Part shown: positions 37,138-46,304 of the stretch, one piece after another
How the letters are laid out: every line of letters begins with the position of its first letter
Position numbering within the stretch: position 1 is the first letter of the stretch
NCBI GenBank assembly: GCA_002070265.1
Contig: MWCX01000038.1
Location: forward strand, 1 to 64,000
Direction of reading: 5' to 3'
Source: Bacteroidetes bacterium ADurb.Bin174
Lineage (GTDB): Bacteria > Bacteroidota > Bacteroidia > Bacteroidales > Paludibacteraceae
Length of the DNA: 64,000 nucleotides
Position numbers and translations under genes: made by a program
The notes under the pieces: generated by a model
The model's database searches: none
What the model saw: the letters and a program-made list of their open reading frames with translations, nothing else
Told to the model about the DNA's origin: nothing

Positions 37138-39054
37138 ATGAAATTATACATAATCAATATACTAATTGGAATATTAATAGTTACAATAACAAGTTCTACT
37201 AAAGCAGAAAATATTAATTTAAATAAAACATTCAGAAAAGATTCAACAATATTTGTATTTAACAAAACAACAACTATTAATAACTTAGAATTAAATGCAA
37301 TAGTTAACTTGACAAACGAAAGAAGTTTAGTTCGGGTTGTGCTTGGATGTTCCGACAACAAGGAATACCTTGTTTATGAGGCCTACAGTCCATTAACAAA
37401 TATTGGTGTTTTTAAAATTAATGGTGTAAGTGATGAAACCGAATTTTTAAATGATGTTAAACCAATATATCTCAAAATCCTTATAACTGAAGCTGAAATA
37501 ACAATTCAATCGATTAAATCAAATAATAACAAAGCCTCGAATACAATCAGTTCTGACATTAGTACTTCATTAGCAGCAAAACGTAAAATTAAATCTGACA
37601 TGTTAAATCAGAATCTAGTTACAAAGAAAGCAAAATGGAGAGCAGGTATAACAAGTTTGTCAAAAATGTCATATATGGATAAAAAGTTATATTTTGGAGT
37701 TGAGAAATATAACTCATTCGGATTGGAGTATTATAATGGTGGTATTTTTGAATTTAAAGATTATGATTCAAATGATATATCTAATATGATTTCTAAAGAG
37801 CAATCTCTTTATATTGATCATTTTGATTGGAGAGAAAAACACGGAGCAAACAATCCACTATCTCCTTATTATACTGGTTCAATTAATGGTTGGGTATCTC
37901 CTATTAAAACTCAATGGGCTAGTACATGCTGGGCATATTCAGCTGTTGGTCTTGTCGAAACTTTTGTGAATTTATATTATAATCAAAATATCAATTTAGA
38001 TCTTTCTGAACATGATGTAGTTTCATGCAGTGGTGCTGGAAGTTCTAGTGGAGGTTGGCCTGCACCTGCTCTAAATTATATTAAGGATATTGGGGTAGTA
38101 GATGAAAGTTGTTTCCCGAATCCAATAAATGGAATTCAATTACCATGTACAACTAAATGTATCAACCCATTGGAACGAATAAAGATAGAAAACTATATTA
38201 ACGGAGGGTTTAGTAATGAAGATGGTTTGAAAAGTTTAGTCATTAAATCACCTATGACTTTTATAATATGTTGTTCATATATTTGTCATGCGACAGTCGT
38301 TGTTGGTTATCGTACAATCAAAGAAGGAGATATAGTATGGCATTCCGAGACAGAATCAGGCTCATACATAACTATTCAATCTGGTGACCCTTTGATTGGT
38401 AGAACTTGTTGGATTATCAAGAATAGTGGTGGTAGTAATAATGCGACTTTAGGGTATTCATATTATGTAATTGATAACTTTAATTATATTTTAAAATCAT
38501 CAATGTCGACTGTCTATGGACCAATAAATAGCTTACAATTTACAGATAACGACATAAAATGTGTTGACTTAGACGGTGATGGATATTATAATTGGGGAAT
38601 TGGTTCAAAGCCAGCCTCGTGTCCATCTTGTGTTCCTGATGAGAAAGATGGAGATGATTCAAATTCAAATTTAGGACCTATTGATTCATACGGATTTTGT
38701 CAAACGTTAACATCACCAATATCTTATCCTGATGTAACGATTACATCAAATACTACATGGAACACAAAAAATACTTTATGTGGTAATTTAGTTATAGCAA
38801 ATGGCGCCACGTTAACTGTTTCGGATAAATTAGTTATGCCTATAAATTCAACAATCACAGTTTTAGCCAATTCCAAATTAGTTGTTGATGGAGGTACGAT
38901 TACTTATGCGAATATTGTCGCAGAAAATGGAAGTGAATTAACTTTGCAAAACAATGCTTTGCTTCAATTGTATAAAAATGATGAGCTTAATATTAAAACT
39001 GGGGCGATATTTAATAATGACTATGGCGATATTCAAATTCTAAGTAGTTATTAA
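37138..39054 (+). CDS. secreted papain-like (C1A) cysteine protease
   Basis: The 638-residue protein has a signal peptide (about 1-23), a probable propeptide to about 225 and a papain-fold domain with oxyanion Q259, nucleophile C264 (STCWAYS), H384 (CHATVVVGY) and N429 (IIKNSGG). Residues about 475-510 form an Asp/Gly-rich, possibly calcium-binding linker (DLDGDGYYNWGIG, CPSCVPD) often seen in exported Bacteroidales proteins. The tail is a short repeat-like beta region (LVIANGATLTVSD, NSKLVVDGGTI). No canonical type A sorting domain is seen, so the route across the outer membrane is unclear. All catalytic residues are present. Confidence 0.8.
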   Translation: MKLYIINILIGILIVTITSSTKAENINLNKTFRKDSTIFVFNKTTTINNLELNAIVNLTNERSLVRVVLGCSDNKEYLVYEAYSPLTNIGVFKINGVSDETEFLNDVKPIYLKILITEAEITIQSIKSNNNKASNTISSDISTSLAAKRKIKSDMLNQNLVTKKAKWRAGITSLSKMSYMDKKLYFGVEKYNSFGLEYYNGGIFEFKDYDSNDISNMISKEQSLYIDHFDWREKHGANNPLSPYYTGSINGWVSPIKTQWASTCWAYSAVGLVETFVNLYYNQNINLDLSEHDVVSCSGAGSSSGGWPAPALNYIKDIGVVDESCFPNPINGIQLPCTTKCINPLERIKIENYINGGFSNEDGLKSLVIKSPMTFIICCSYICHATVVVGYRTIKEGDIVWHSETESGSYITIQSGDPLIGRTCWIIKNSGGSNNATLGYSYYVIDNFNYILKSSMSTVYGPINSLQFTDNDIKCVDLDGDGYYNWGIGSKPASCPSCVPDEKDGDDSNSNLGPIDSYGFCQTLTSPISYPDVTITSNTTWNTKNTLCGNLVIANGATLTVSDKLVMPINSTITVLANSKLVVDGGTITYANIVAENGSELTLQNNALLQLYKNDELNIKTGAIFNNDYGDIQILSSY

Positions 39055-39117
39055 ATAAGTAAGAAACACATTTTTAGTACTTGATATCAATTGCCTAAAT
39101 ACAAAAAGAAAACAGAT

Positions 39118-40068
39118 ATGAAAAAAAGGATTTTATATTGGATGCTAACGATTGCTGTAGGCCTTACAGCTCAGAGATATGTACCTTTCCCTACGGAAAA
39201 TGCCCAATGGAATGTGTTTTATGCTTCGCAACGGGACTTTTCACCAATGGATACGACCTTGCTGCAATATTCATTACAGGGAGATACAATAATCAACGGA
39301 AAAACATACAGTAAATTCTGTCAGAATATTGGTACGATTGATAATCCCATGTACAAAGGTATAGGAGGCATACGGGAACAAGACCGGAGAATATATTATT
39401 GGGGACCAGGATATACCACTAATTATAATACTCAAAGTTATGATTTTGAATATCTTCTTTATGATTTTTCAAAACAGCTTGGTGATACTGTATGGATAAG
39501 TGAACATTTAAAGTATGTTATAGCCGGAATAGATTCAGTAAAAATAGGAGACGAATACAGGAGAAGATACCAAATCCCAGGTCCTTTTCTAACTGCGAGA
39601 GACAGTTTTGATTACATCATTGAGGGTATCGGTAGTGTGAAAGAAGGCTTACTTGGATCGATTACTGACGTTACCACTTGTATAGGATGCAATCAGGAAT
39701 GGCGTTTTGTGTGTTTTAGCCGGGATGGTGAAACTGTGTATAAAAATCCGGAATTTAAGAATTGCAATTCAACGGATAAATCTGATCCTATAATCGATGG
39801 AGTAAATAATCCTGTAAAAGTGCCTTCCATTACAGTGTCTCCAAATCCAATTACCAAATGTGGCACTATAAAATGGGATACTTCCGACTATGATTTGCAT
39901 TCTGTCATAGTGATAACTGATATGCTCGGAAAATGTGTTAAGACAATTAATCCACAAGGAAAAACGGAAGAACTAATTAGCAACACTGATATGAGGCCAG
40001 GCATCTATTTTATTCATCCGCTTACAACCAACAATCGAAATTGTACAGTTAAAATGATTCTTCAATAA
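39118..40068 (+). CDS. secreted protein with T9SS sorting domain, paralogue of 36230
   Basis: ATG 39118 gives a signal peptide (MKKRILYWMLTIAVGLTAQ). The mature part resembles the protein at 36230-37114 (GDTIINGKTYSKF, AGIDSVKIGDEYRRRY, YIIEGIGSVKEGLLG). It ends in a type A sorting domain (about 245-316) with VSPNPI, DMLGKCVKT and RPGIYFIH. The domain is probably a surface adhesin or binding module; no catalytic motif was found. It is slightly less AT-rich than the three genes before it. Confidence 0.65.
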   Translation: MKKRILYWMLTIAVGLTAQRYVPFPTENAQWNVFYASQRDFSPMDTTLLQYSLQGDTIINGKTYSKFCQNIGTIDNPMYKGIGGIREQDRRIYYWGPGYTTNYNTQSYDFEYLLYDFSKQLGDTVWISEHLKYVIAGIDSVKIGDEYRRRYQIPGPFLTARDSFDYIIEGIGSVKEGLLGSITDVTTCIGCNQEWRFVCFSRDGETVYKNPEFKNCNSTDKSDPIIDGVNNPVKVPSITVSPNPITKCGTIKWDTSDYDLHSVIVITDMLGKCVKTINPQGKTEELISNTDMRPGIYFIHPLTTNNRNCTVKMILQ

Positions 40069-40160
40069 ACATAAGAATCAATACACGTTTGTTAACATGC
40101 ACTATGTGTACCCAATGAAGCGTCAGGATAGTGCCTTCCGCCACCAAGCATGTAGAAAGG

Positions 40161-40203
40161 GAAGATAGGTATAAAATAAGCGACAATTGCCGTGATGAAA
40201 TTG
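40161..40203. repeat. right flanking repeat of the exported-protein cluster
   Basis: It is related to 34891-34932 in the same orientation and lies 93 bases after the cluster's last stop codon. Confidence 0.5.
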
Positions 40204-40779
40204 GCAGTGTCTTACATAATGTATGATGTCAACTACTGCGTTACTTTCGATGATAGGAGATGACACGCGGATGACACGGATTGAACGGATTTAAGCAGAT
40301 TATAAGTAATTCACAAAAAAAAGCTAGCTTGAAGCCAGCCCCCGGGTTCTGCTATATACTTGATGACGTGTGACCGACCTCGTCCGGTGAGCCGAAAAAT
40401 AAGTGAGAACAGCGTTAATAATCGTCCTTGTCTGAGCAACGAAGTTGCGAGTTTGGACGATTTAGCTGTTCGAGCGCTAATTTTTCGAGCGAAGCGGGCG
40501 CAGTCTTGATTTTTTTTTGCTTCGTTTTTTTGTATCAAGACAAAAAAATGAAGAGGAATGTGAGCTAACGGGATTACAATATCTCTGGTGGGATATTCGT
40601 TAAATTAAAAAAATATGTTGCCCCTTCAGGGCGCACGGTATTTTAGGTCATTATTAACCCAGAGCGTCGCTCTGGGCTGACAAATTCTGCCCCTTCAGGG
40701 CGGCTTGGCATGATGAAAACATCGGAGCGAGCACCCCGGGCAACATACATCAGCCCAATGGCAGCGCCTTGAGGTTATA
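40204..40779. repeat. spacer with family 1 half-copy, family 2 copy and CCCCTTCAGGGC palindromes
   Basis: A family 1 end (40208-40250: GTGTCTTACATAATG, CTACTGCGTTACTTTCGAT) comes first, then a near-complete family 2 repeat (40371-40553). A cluster of short palindromes follows at 40617-40775: GCCCCTTCAGGGCG twice and CCAGAGCGTCGCTCTGG once. The latter two types are REP-like. No gene is present. Confidence 0.7.
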
Positions 40780-41940
40780 TTACCCCCTCACTTCATCAGA
40801 AGTATAAGAATCAGGCAAATTTCTTAAATTATAGCGTGACGCCATGGTTTCACCATAAGCTCCAGCAGAACGAATGGCAATCAAATCCCCACGTTTGGTT
40901 TCCGGCAGACGATAATCGGTAGCAAATACATCCGTTGATTCACAGATGGGACCGACTACATCATAAGTTTGTGCAGGCAAGCCGGAAGACAGGTTTTGTA
41001 TATGGTGATAGGCTTGATACAAAGCGGGACGTATCAATTCAGTCATGCCGGCATCTAAAATGACATATTGCTTACTGCTGCCTTTTTTGATGTATAAAAC
41101 CTTTGAAATCAAGCTGCCACATTGCGCTACTATGGAGCGCCCCAATTCGAAATGTACGATTTGCCCGGACCTGAGATTTAATTTCTCCCGAAACACTTTG
41201 AAATAAGATTCAAAGTCCGGTATCAAATGCGCATCCGGTTGTTCGTAGTTAACACCCAACCCTCCCCCTACATTGATGTGTTTTAGTTTGAATCCCTTAC
41301 TTTCAAAATGTAATTGCAACTCATTGATTTTGCCACACATATCTGCATAAGGAGACATATCTGTTATTTGTGACCCAATGTGTACGTGCATGCCAATCAG
41401 AGCAATATTTCGTAAAACTTTTACCTTTTGCAGCACCTCATCAAGTTCCGACAAGTTGATGCCGAATTTATTTTCCTCCAAACCGGTAGTGATGTATGCA
41501 TGTGTATTTGCCTGAACATCCGGATTGATGCGCAAAGCCACTCTGGCTATTTTGTTCTTTTGAGCGGCAAGTTCATGGATGGTTTCCAACTCCGGCAAAG
41601 ATTCCACATTGAAACAAAAAATTTCTTGGTCAATACCTAAATTGATTTCCCAATCAGCTTTACCCACACCTGCAAAAACAATTTTATCCGCAGCTATACC
41701 GGCATTTAAAGCAGCTTGCACCTCACCGCCACTTACACAGTCCGCACCGAATCCCGCATCCTTTATAATTTTCAGCAATTTGGGATTGGCATTGGCTTTT
41801 AAGGCATAGTGCACCTGAAAAGGATTACTGTCAACCTGCTGTTTGACGGCATCTATAGTAGCACGCAACACCTCTAAATCATAATAGTAAAAAGGGGTTG
41901 TTAGTTGATTGAACTGAGGTATGGGAAATCTATCAATCAT
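40780..41940 (-). CDS. lysA: diaminopimelate decarboxylase
   Basis: It makes lysine from meso-diaminopimelate using PLP. The N-terminal barrel carries the PLP lysine in VHYALKANANPKLL, the glycine loop GGGLGVNYE and the C-terminal substrate motif CESTD. At 386 residues it is normal for the Bacteroidota group. Its ATG overlaps the lysC stop by 4 bases (ATGA), so lysC-lysA is one transcript. Confidence 0.93.
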   Translation of the reverse strand: MIDRFPIPQFNQLTTPFYYYDLEVLRATIDAVKQQVDSNPFQVHYALKANANPKLLKIIKDAGFGADCVSGGEVQAALNAGIAADKIVFAGVGKADWEINLGIDQEIFCFNVESLPELETIHELAAQKNKIARVALRINPDVQANTHAYITTGLEENKFGINLSELDEVLQKVKVLRNIALIGMHVHIGSQITDMSPYADMCGKINELQLHFESKGFKLKHINVGGGLGVNYEQPDAHLIPDFESYFKVFREKLNLRSGQIVHFELGRSIVAQCGSLISKVLYIKKGSSKQYVILDAGMTELIRPALYQAYHHIQNLSSGLPAQTYDVVGPICESTDVFATDYRLPETKRGDLIAIRSAGAYGETMASRYNLRNLPDSYTSDEVRG

Positions 41941-43253
41941 GAATTAAACAATGCATCACTCAGAGCTTGCAGTGCCGGTTTTTTATCTTTTGCATTGACA
42001 AGGAATGAAATATTGTAGTTACTGCCACCGTATGATATCATGCGTACGTGAATACCTTTTAAAGCGGCAACAGCTTGGGCTTGCAAGGCAAAATTATCGG
42101 GCCGCAAATCACCGACTACACATATGATTACCATATCTTCATCCACAGTTACGGAACCTAATTTTTTCAAATTGTCCACAATCTCACTGAGATTTTTTGT
42201 ATTATCAATGGTGACGGAAACACCCACTTCAGAAGTTGTAACCATATCAATTGGTGTTTGATAGGACTCAAAAACTTCAAAAACCTTTCTCAAAAAACCG
42301 TAAGCCAACAGCATCCTGCCGGATTTAATTTTGATTGCAGTAATACCGTCTTTTGCTGCAACCGCCTGAATGGCTGACTTCTTACTTTTAGCTGAGATCA
42401 GTGTTCCGGGCAATTGAGGTTCCAATACATCCAATAGCCTAACCGGGATATTATTCAGCTTTGCCGGTAAGATACAGGTAGGATGTAAAATTTTAGCACC
42501 AAAATAGGCCAACTCTGCAGCTTCATCAAAATTGAGGAAGCGTACCGGTTGCGTACCTTTCACAAAACGCGGATCATTATTATGCAAACCGTCAATATCC
42601 GTCCAAATTTGAATTTCTTCCGCCTTGATAGCGGCTCCAATCAAAGATGCGGTATAATCGCTACCACCACGTTGCAGATTATCTATTTCTCCATAAAAAT
42701 TTCTACAAATATACCCTTGCGTAATATAATATAGTTTACCGGGGTTTTCAGCTAATACCTGATTCAGATTTTCAGTAATGAAAGCCATATCAGGCTCTGC
42801 ATTTTTATCTATCTTCATAAAATCCAATGCAGGCAACAAAACAGAGTTTTCACCTATTTCTTCCAAATACAACTGAAACATGGTTGTAGAAATAAGTTCT
42901 CCCTGAGCCAATATCACTTTCTCTTCAAAAATGGTAAATACAGCTTGAGAAAAAGTACGTAAATAATCAAAGTATTCACCAATCAATTTTTTAGCTTTTT
43001 CTTTATACTTCGCATTTGAGTATAAACCATCTATATCTTGCTCGTATTTTTGCTCTAAGAGATTGATACGCTCGATTGCTCCTGCAGGATTGTTTTTGTA
43101 AAAATAATCTGCAATTTCAACCAAGCTGTTAGTTGTGCCCGACATAGCCGACAAAACCACTATTTTTTGTTGACCGTCGCAAATCAATTTTGCGACCTCT
43201 TTCATCCTCTGCGCCGAGCCAACAGAAGTTCCGCCGAATTTTAATACTTTCAT
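41937..43253 (-). CDS. lysC: aspartate kinase (monofunctional)
   Basis: It phosphorylates aspartate, the first step towards lysine, threonine and methionine. Signatures are KFGGTSVGSAQRMKE at the N-terminus, the RGGSDYTAS loop and a C-terminal pair of ACT domains (starting near KDGITAIKI) expected to bind a feedback inhibitor. The length is 438 residues. No homoserine dehydrogenase domain is fused. It is the first gene of the lysC-lysA operon. Confidence 0.93.
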   Translation of the reverse strand: MKVLKFGGTSVGSAQRMKEVAKLICDGQQKIVVLSAMSGTTNSLVEIADYFYKNNPAGAIERINLLEQKYEQDIDGLYSNAKYKEKAKKLIGEYFDYLRTFSQAVFTIFEEKVILAQGELISTTMFQLYLEEIGENSVLLPALDFMKIDKNAEPDMAFITENLNQVLAENPGKLYYITQGYICRNFYGEIDNLQRGGSDYTASLIGAAIKAEEIQIWTDIDGLHNNDPRFVKGTQPVRFLNFDEAAELAYFGAKILHPTCILPAKLNNIPVRLLDVLEPQLPGTLISAKSKKSAIQAVAAKDGITAIKIKSGRMLLAYGFLRKVFEVFESYQTPIDMVTTSEVGVSVTIDNTKNLSEIVDNLKKLGSVTVDEDMVIICVVGDLRPDNFALQAQAVAALKGIHVRMISYGGSNYNISFLVNAKDKKPALQALSDALFNS

Positions 43254-43331
43254 GTTAAATCAATTTTCCTATTTAATAAAAGGCTCATAAACATACCAAA
43301 GGACTACATACCTTTGAGTAATTACCGACTG

Positions 43332-43339
43332 CAAAAGTA
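43332..43339 (-). promoter_or_regulatory. lysC-lysA promoter -7 element
   Basis: TACTTTTG on the minus strand about 79 bases ahead of lysC. The leader is too short for a lysine riboswitch and none is seen. Confidence 0.5.
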
Positions 43340-43388
43340 ATATTTTTTTTGATATTATCGGGCATTTGCTTTACAAGCAGAATTTATA

Positions 43389-43396
43389 TAAATTTG
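43389..43396 (+). promoter_or_regulatory. -7 element for the GH9-type gene
   Basis: TAAATTTG, 20 bases ahead of the chosen ATG at 43417; divergent from lysC. Confidence 0.4.
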
Positions 43397-43416
43397 TCAA
43401 CATTTTCATTTATTTT

Positions 43417-45672
43417 ATGATTAGGAAATATGTCAACATTGTCCTTGCTGTTGTTCTGTTCTCTTTTCAGGTCATGGGTGCAGGAACAAGGATCAGGGTC
43501 AATCAATTAGGTTATCTTCCCGAAGCCGCCAAGCAAGCGATTTTAATCAGTGAATCCGACATCACAGTCAAGGACTTTACCATACACGATGCACTCACGG
43601 ATGAGGTTTGCGGACAATTCCACACGGTAAGTTTTTGGGGCAAATTTGACAAATTCAACAGCAACTACACCTTAGATTTTAGTACTTTTAAACAAACCGG
43701 AGCTTTTTACATCAAAACCGGTGATACATACTCCCCCATCTTTTTCATCAACAAACATCATTTTGCTCATACGATAAACCAACTGCTTACTTATTTGCGG
43801 TCACGACGGATTGGTAACAATGTGTCCGGAGCCTGGTGGTATGATGCTTCGAACAAAAACAGGAACGCCTCTGTCAATGCGAGCGTGACCTATCAATTGT
43901 TGTTTGCTTACAGCAACTATCCGTATGTTTTTATTGATGATGCGTATGACCTTCAGGGAGAAAGAGAACCCAACGGCATTCCTGACATCATAGACGAAGT
44001 CAATTGGGGGTTAGAATGGCTTTCAAAAATACAATATGAAAACACCTCTGTTGGAATAAACGGAAAATTGGCCGCAGCACTTGCTTTAGGAGCACAGGTT
44101 TGTAAAAATTTCAATATGGGATTTGCTGATCGGTTGGCAAATAAAGCTGAACAAATATATCAGTACGTGCAAGAGCAGAAAGTTATCGAAAACTTACTTG
44201 ATACTGAAAGACTTCAAGAAGAAAACTGGAGAGATGACATGCAATTAGCCGCAACGCAACTGTATTTTTTGACTTACAATAATCAATATCTGCAAGATGC
44301 TGTTACTTACGGTGCATCGGAACCGGTTCCCCCATGGCTGTTTACAACTTGTGACACGCCATTACGATTCTATCCTTATGTCAATTGGAGTCCGTACCTG
44401 CTGTTACAAATAGAAAATCCCCAAGTAAAAAAAGATTATCTGCATAACATCGTAGTAAGTTTACAGCGTGCCCGTTTTATTGCACAAGGTAATCCATTTA
44501 ATATCGGGGTCAATTTTTCGGAAAACTCAAATAATAAAATCATTGCCTTGCACAATATGTGTATAATCTACAGGCAATTAACAAATGACACCCAATTCGT
44601 TGATTTGGAAGAATCCCTTTTCAACTGGATTTTCGGTTGTAATCCCTGGGGAATCTCCATGGTTACCGGAATGCCTGATACCGGCACTACACCTTCACAT
44701 CCCCACATCAAAAGTTATATAGAAACAGATCAAATACCCGTTGGTGCTGTAGTAAGCGGTGCAATCAACAACGCCTGCCTAAAAGATTCGGAGATTGACC
44801 GGCTTAGTTTTGACGGTCTTTACGAAAGATATCAAACTGAATGGGCTGTTTATCACGACCATGTCAATGATTACGTCACCAATCAACCCAATATTGATGC
44901 TTCTGCCGGACTGATACAGTTGCTGGCAGCACGAGCATCATCTGTAGAGCGTGATTATCTTTTTAATCATAACCACCATGATTTGGGTGGTATCAACCGC
45001 TTCAACCCTGATCAAAAACAAATTCTGATTACATTTACAGCACACCAATACGATGACGGTTTCAGGAAAATTGCATCAACATTAAAAAAACACAATGTCA
45101 AAGCCGCCTTCTTCTTTTCGGGAGATTTCTTAAGAAAATCAAGGGCAAAGGGACAAATAAAGAAACTGAAAGCACAGGGGCATTATATCGGTCCCGCCGG
45201 GAATCATTATTTTCAACTAACCGACTGGGACAAATCATTAAAATCAAATTTAAACAAAACAGTTTTTTTAAGCGATCTAAAAGAAAACTATGCAGCGCTA
45301 AAAAAACACGGCATCAGCAAACAACAAGCACCTTTTTTCAATCCTCCGTTTGAATTGTACGACGACAGCATCAGTTTTTGGTGCAAGGAAGTCGGAATTC
45401 ACATTATTCGCTCAACACCCGGCGTTGATTCCAATTTAGATTACACCTTCCCGGAGATGCGAGAGCATTATTATTCCAGCAGGGACATCCTGAACAAAAT
45501 CATGCAAGTGGAAGACAAATCAGGATTAAACGGGTATATCCTACAATTTAATTACGGAACCAATCCGGCAAGAAAGGACAAGCTCTACAAACATCTTGGA
45601 AACCTATTGATGGATTTGAAAAAGGAGGGCTATGAATTTGTGGATATTTTCAAAGCGGCCAAGCTTTATTAG
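43417..45672 (+). CDS. GH9-like / polysaccharide deacetylase-like fusion with degenerate active sites
   Basis: ATG 43417 gives a 751-residue secreted protein (signal about 1-21). An Ig-like CelD_N domain (24-105) precedes a GH9 (alpha/alpha)6 domain (about 115-507). A NodB/CE4-like domain follows (about 535-751). The GH9 catalytic DAGD motif is DASN (143-146), and the catalytic acid, expected as Glu in YVTNE, is Q490. In the C-terminal domain the usual TFDDG reads TFTAHQYDDG, and the HSxxxH metal motif reads GPAGNHY (592-598). GH9 plus deacetylase fusions occur in Bacteroides. This one may bind rather than cut polysaccharide. Confidence 0.75.
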   Translation: MIRKYVNIVLAVVLFSFQVMGAGTRIRVNQLGYLPEAAKQAILISESDITVKDFTIHDALTDEVCGQFHTVSFWGKFDKFNSNYTLDFSTFKQTGAFYIKTGDTYSPIFFINKHHFAHTINQLLTYLRSRRIGNNVSGAWWYDASNKNRNASVNASVTYQLLFAYSNYPYVFIDDAYDLQGEREPNGIPDIIDEVNWGLEWLSKIQYENTSVGINGKLAAALALGAQVCKNFNMGFADRLANKAEQIYQYVQEQKVIENLLDTERLQEENWRDDMQLAATQLYFLTYNNQYLQDAVTYGASEPVPPWLFTTCDTPLRFYPYVNWSPYLLLQIENPQVKKDYLHNIVVSLQRARFIAQGNPFNIGVNFSENSNNKIIALHNMCIIYRQLTNDTQFVDLEESLFNWIFGCNPWGISMVTGMPDTGTTPSHPHIKSYIETDQIPVGAVVSGAINNACLKDSEIDRLSFDGLYERYQTEWAVYHDHVNDYVTNQPNIDASAGLIQLLAARASSVERDYLFNHNHHDLGGINRFNPDQKQILITFTAHQYDDGFRKIASTLKKHNVKAAFFFSGDFLRKSRAKGQIKKLKAQGHYIGPAGNHYFQLTDWDKSLKSNLNKTVFLSDLKENYAALKKHGISKQQAPFFNPPFELYDDSISFWCKEVGIHIIRSTPGVDSNLDYTFPEMREHYYSSRDILNKIMQVEDKSGLNGYILQFNYGTNPARKDKLYKHLGNLLMDLKKEGYEFVDIFKAAKLY

Positions 45673-45747
<75 letters not shown>

Positions 45748-45761
45748 GTATTTTTGAGCTG

Positions 45762-45793
45762 CAAAGATAATACTGCATGATCTGATTTGCAAA
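45762..45793 (-). promoter_or_regulatory. tRNA-His promoter
   Basis: TTTG at 45793-45790, a 20-base spacer and TATCTTTG at 45769-45762 give a complete Bacteroidota promoter ending 15 bases from the tRNA. It overlaps the divergent fur promoter. Confidence 0.65.
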
Positions 45794-45812
45794 CTTTTTT
45801 AAAAAAATAACT

Positions 45813-45820
45813 TATCTTTG
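45813..45820 (+). promoter_or_regulatory. fur-purA promoter -7 element
   Basis: TATCTTTG, 20 bases ahead of the fur-type gene. A TTTG at 45786-45789 lies slightly further away than the usual spacing. Confidence 0.5.
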
Positions 45821-45839
45821 TCTGGTTTTTATTTTTTGG

Positions 45840-46280
45840 ATGAAAGAGGATATTATAATTGCCAGTAATATATTCACGGAGTTTTTGGTACAACGCAAAC
45901 ATCGCAAAACTCCCGAGAGATTTGCCATCCTCAGAAAAATTTACACATTCGACAAGCATTTTGATGCAGAAACTTTGTACAACAGCATGATTGATGAATA
46001 TCGTGTAAGCTTGGCAACCGTATATAATACGCTCGACTTGCTTTTAGAGGCAGGCTTACTCATCAAACATCAGTTTGACGGGCAACCGGCGGAATACGAG
46101 AAATCAATAGGCGCTACCATTCACCATCACACAGTTTGTACGATTTGCGGACATGTTAAAGAATTTACCGATAAAAAAATAAGAAAAGCTGTTCAATCCA
46201 AGATGTTTGCCGGATTTGACAGCACCCATTACTCCTTGTATGTATATGGGGTTTGTAAAAAATGCATGAAAAAAAATTAA
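45840..46280 (+). CDS. Fur family transcriptional regulator
   Basis: This 146-residue winged-helix repressor has the DNA-recognition helix in VSLATVYNTLDLLLEAGL. Its metal-binding region has HHHTVCTICG (CxxC) and a second CKKC pair at the end. It could be an iron (Fur), zinc (Zur) or peroxide (PerR) sensor; sequence alone does not decide. The neighbour purA starts 25 bases later, a pairing also seen in other Bacteroidales. Confidence 0.88.
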   Translation: MKEDIIIASNIFTEFLVQRKHRKTPERFAILRKIYTFDKHFDAETLYNSMIDEYRVSLATVYNTLDLLLEAGLLIKHQFDGQPAEYEKSIGATIHHHTVCTICGHVKEFTDKKIRKAVQSKMFAGFDSTHYSLYVYGVCKKCMKKN

Positions 46281-46304
46281 TAATAAAATTATAATTATTG
46301 TCAC

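Noticed and set aside
43254-43332. Lysine riboswitch ahead of lysC
   Set aside because: The leader after the -7 element is only about 70 bases and shows no such fold.
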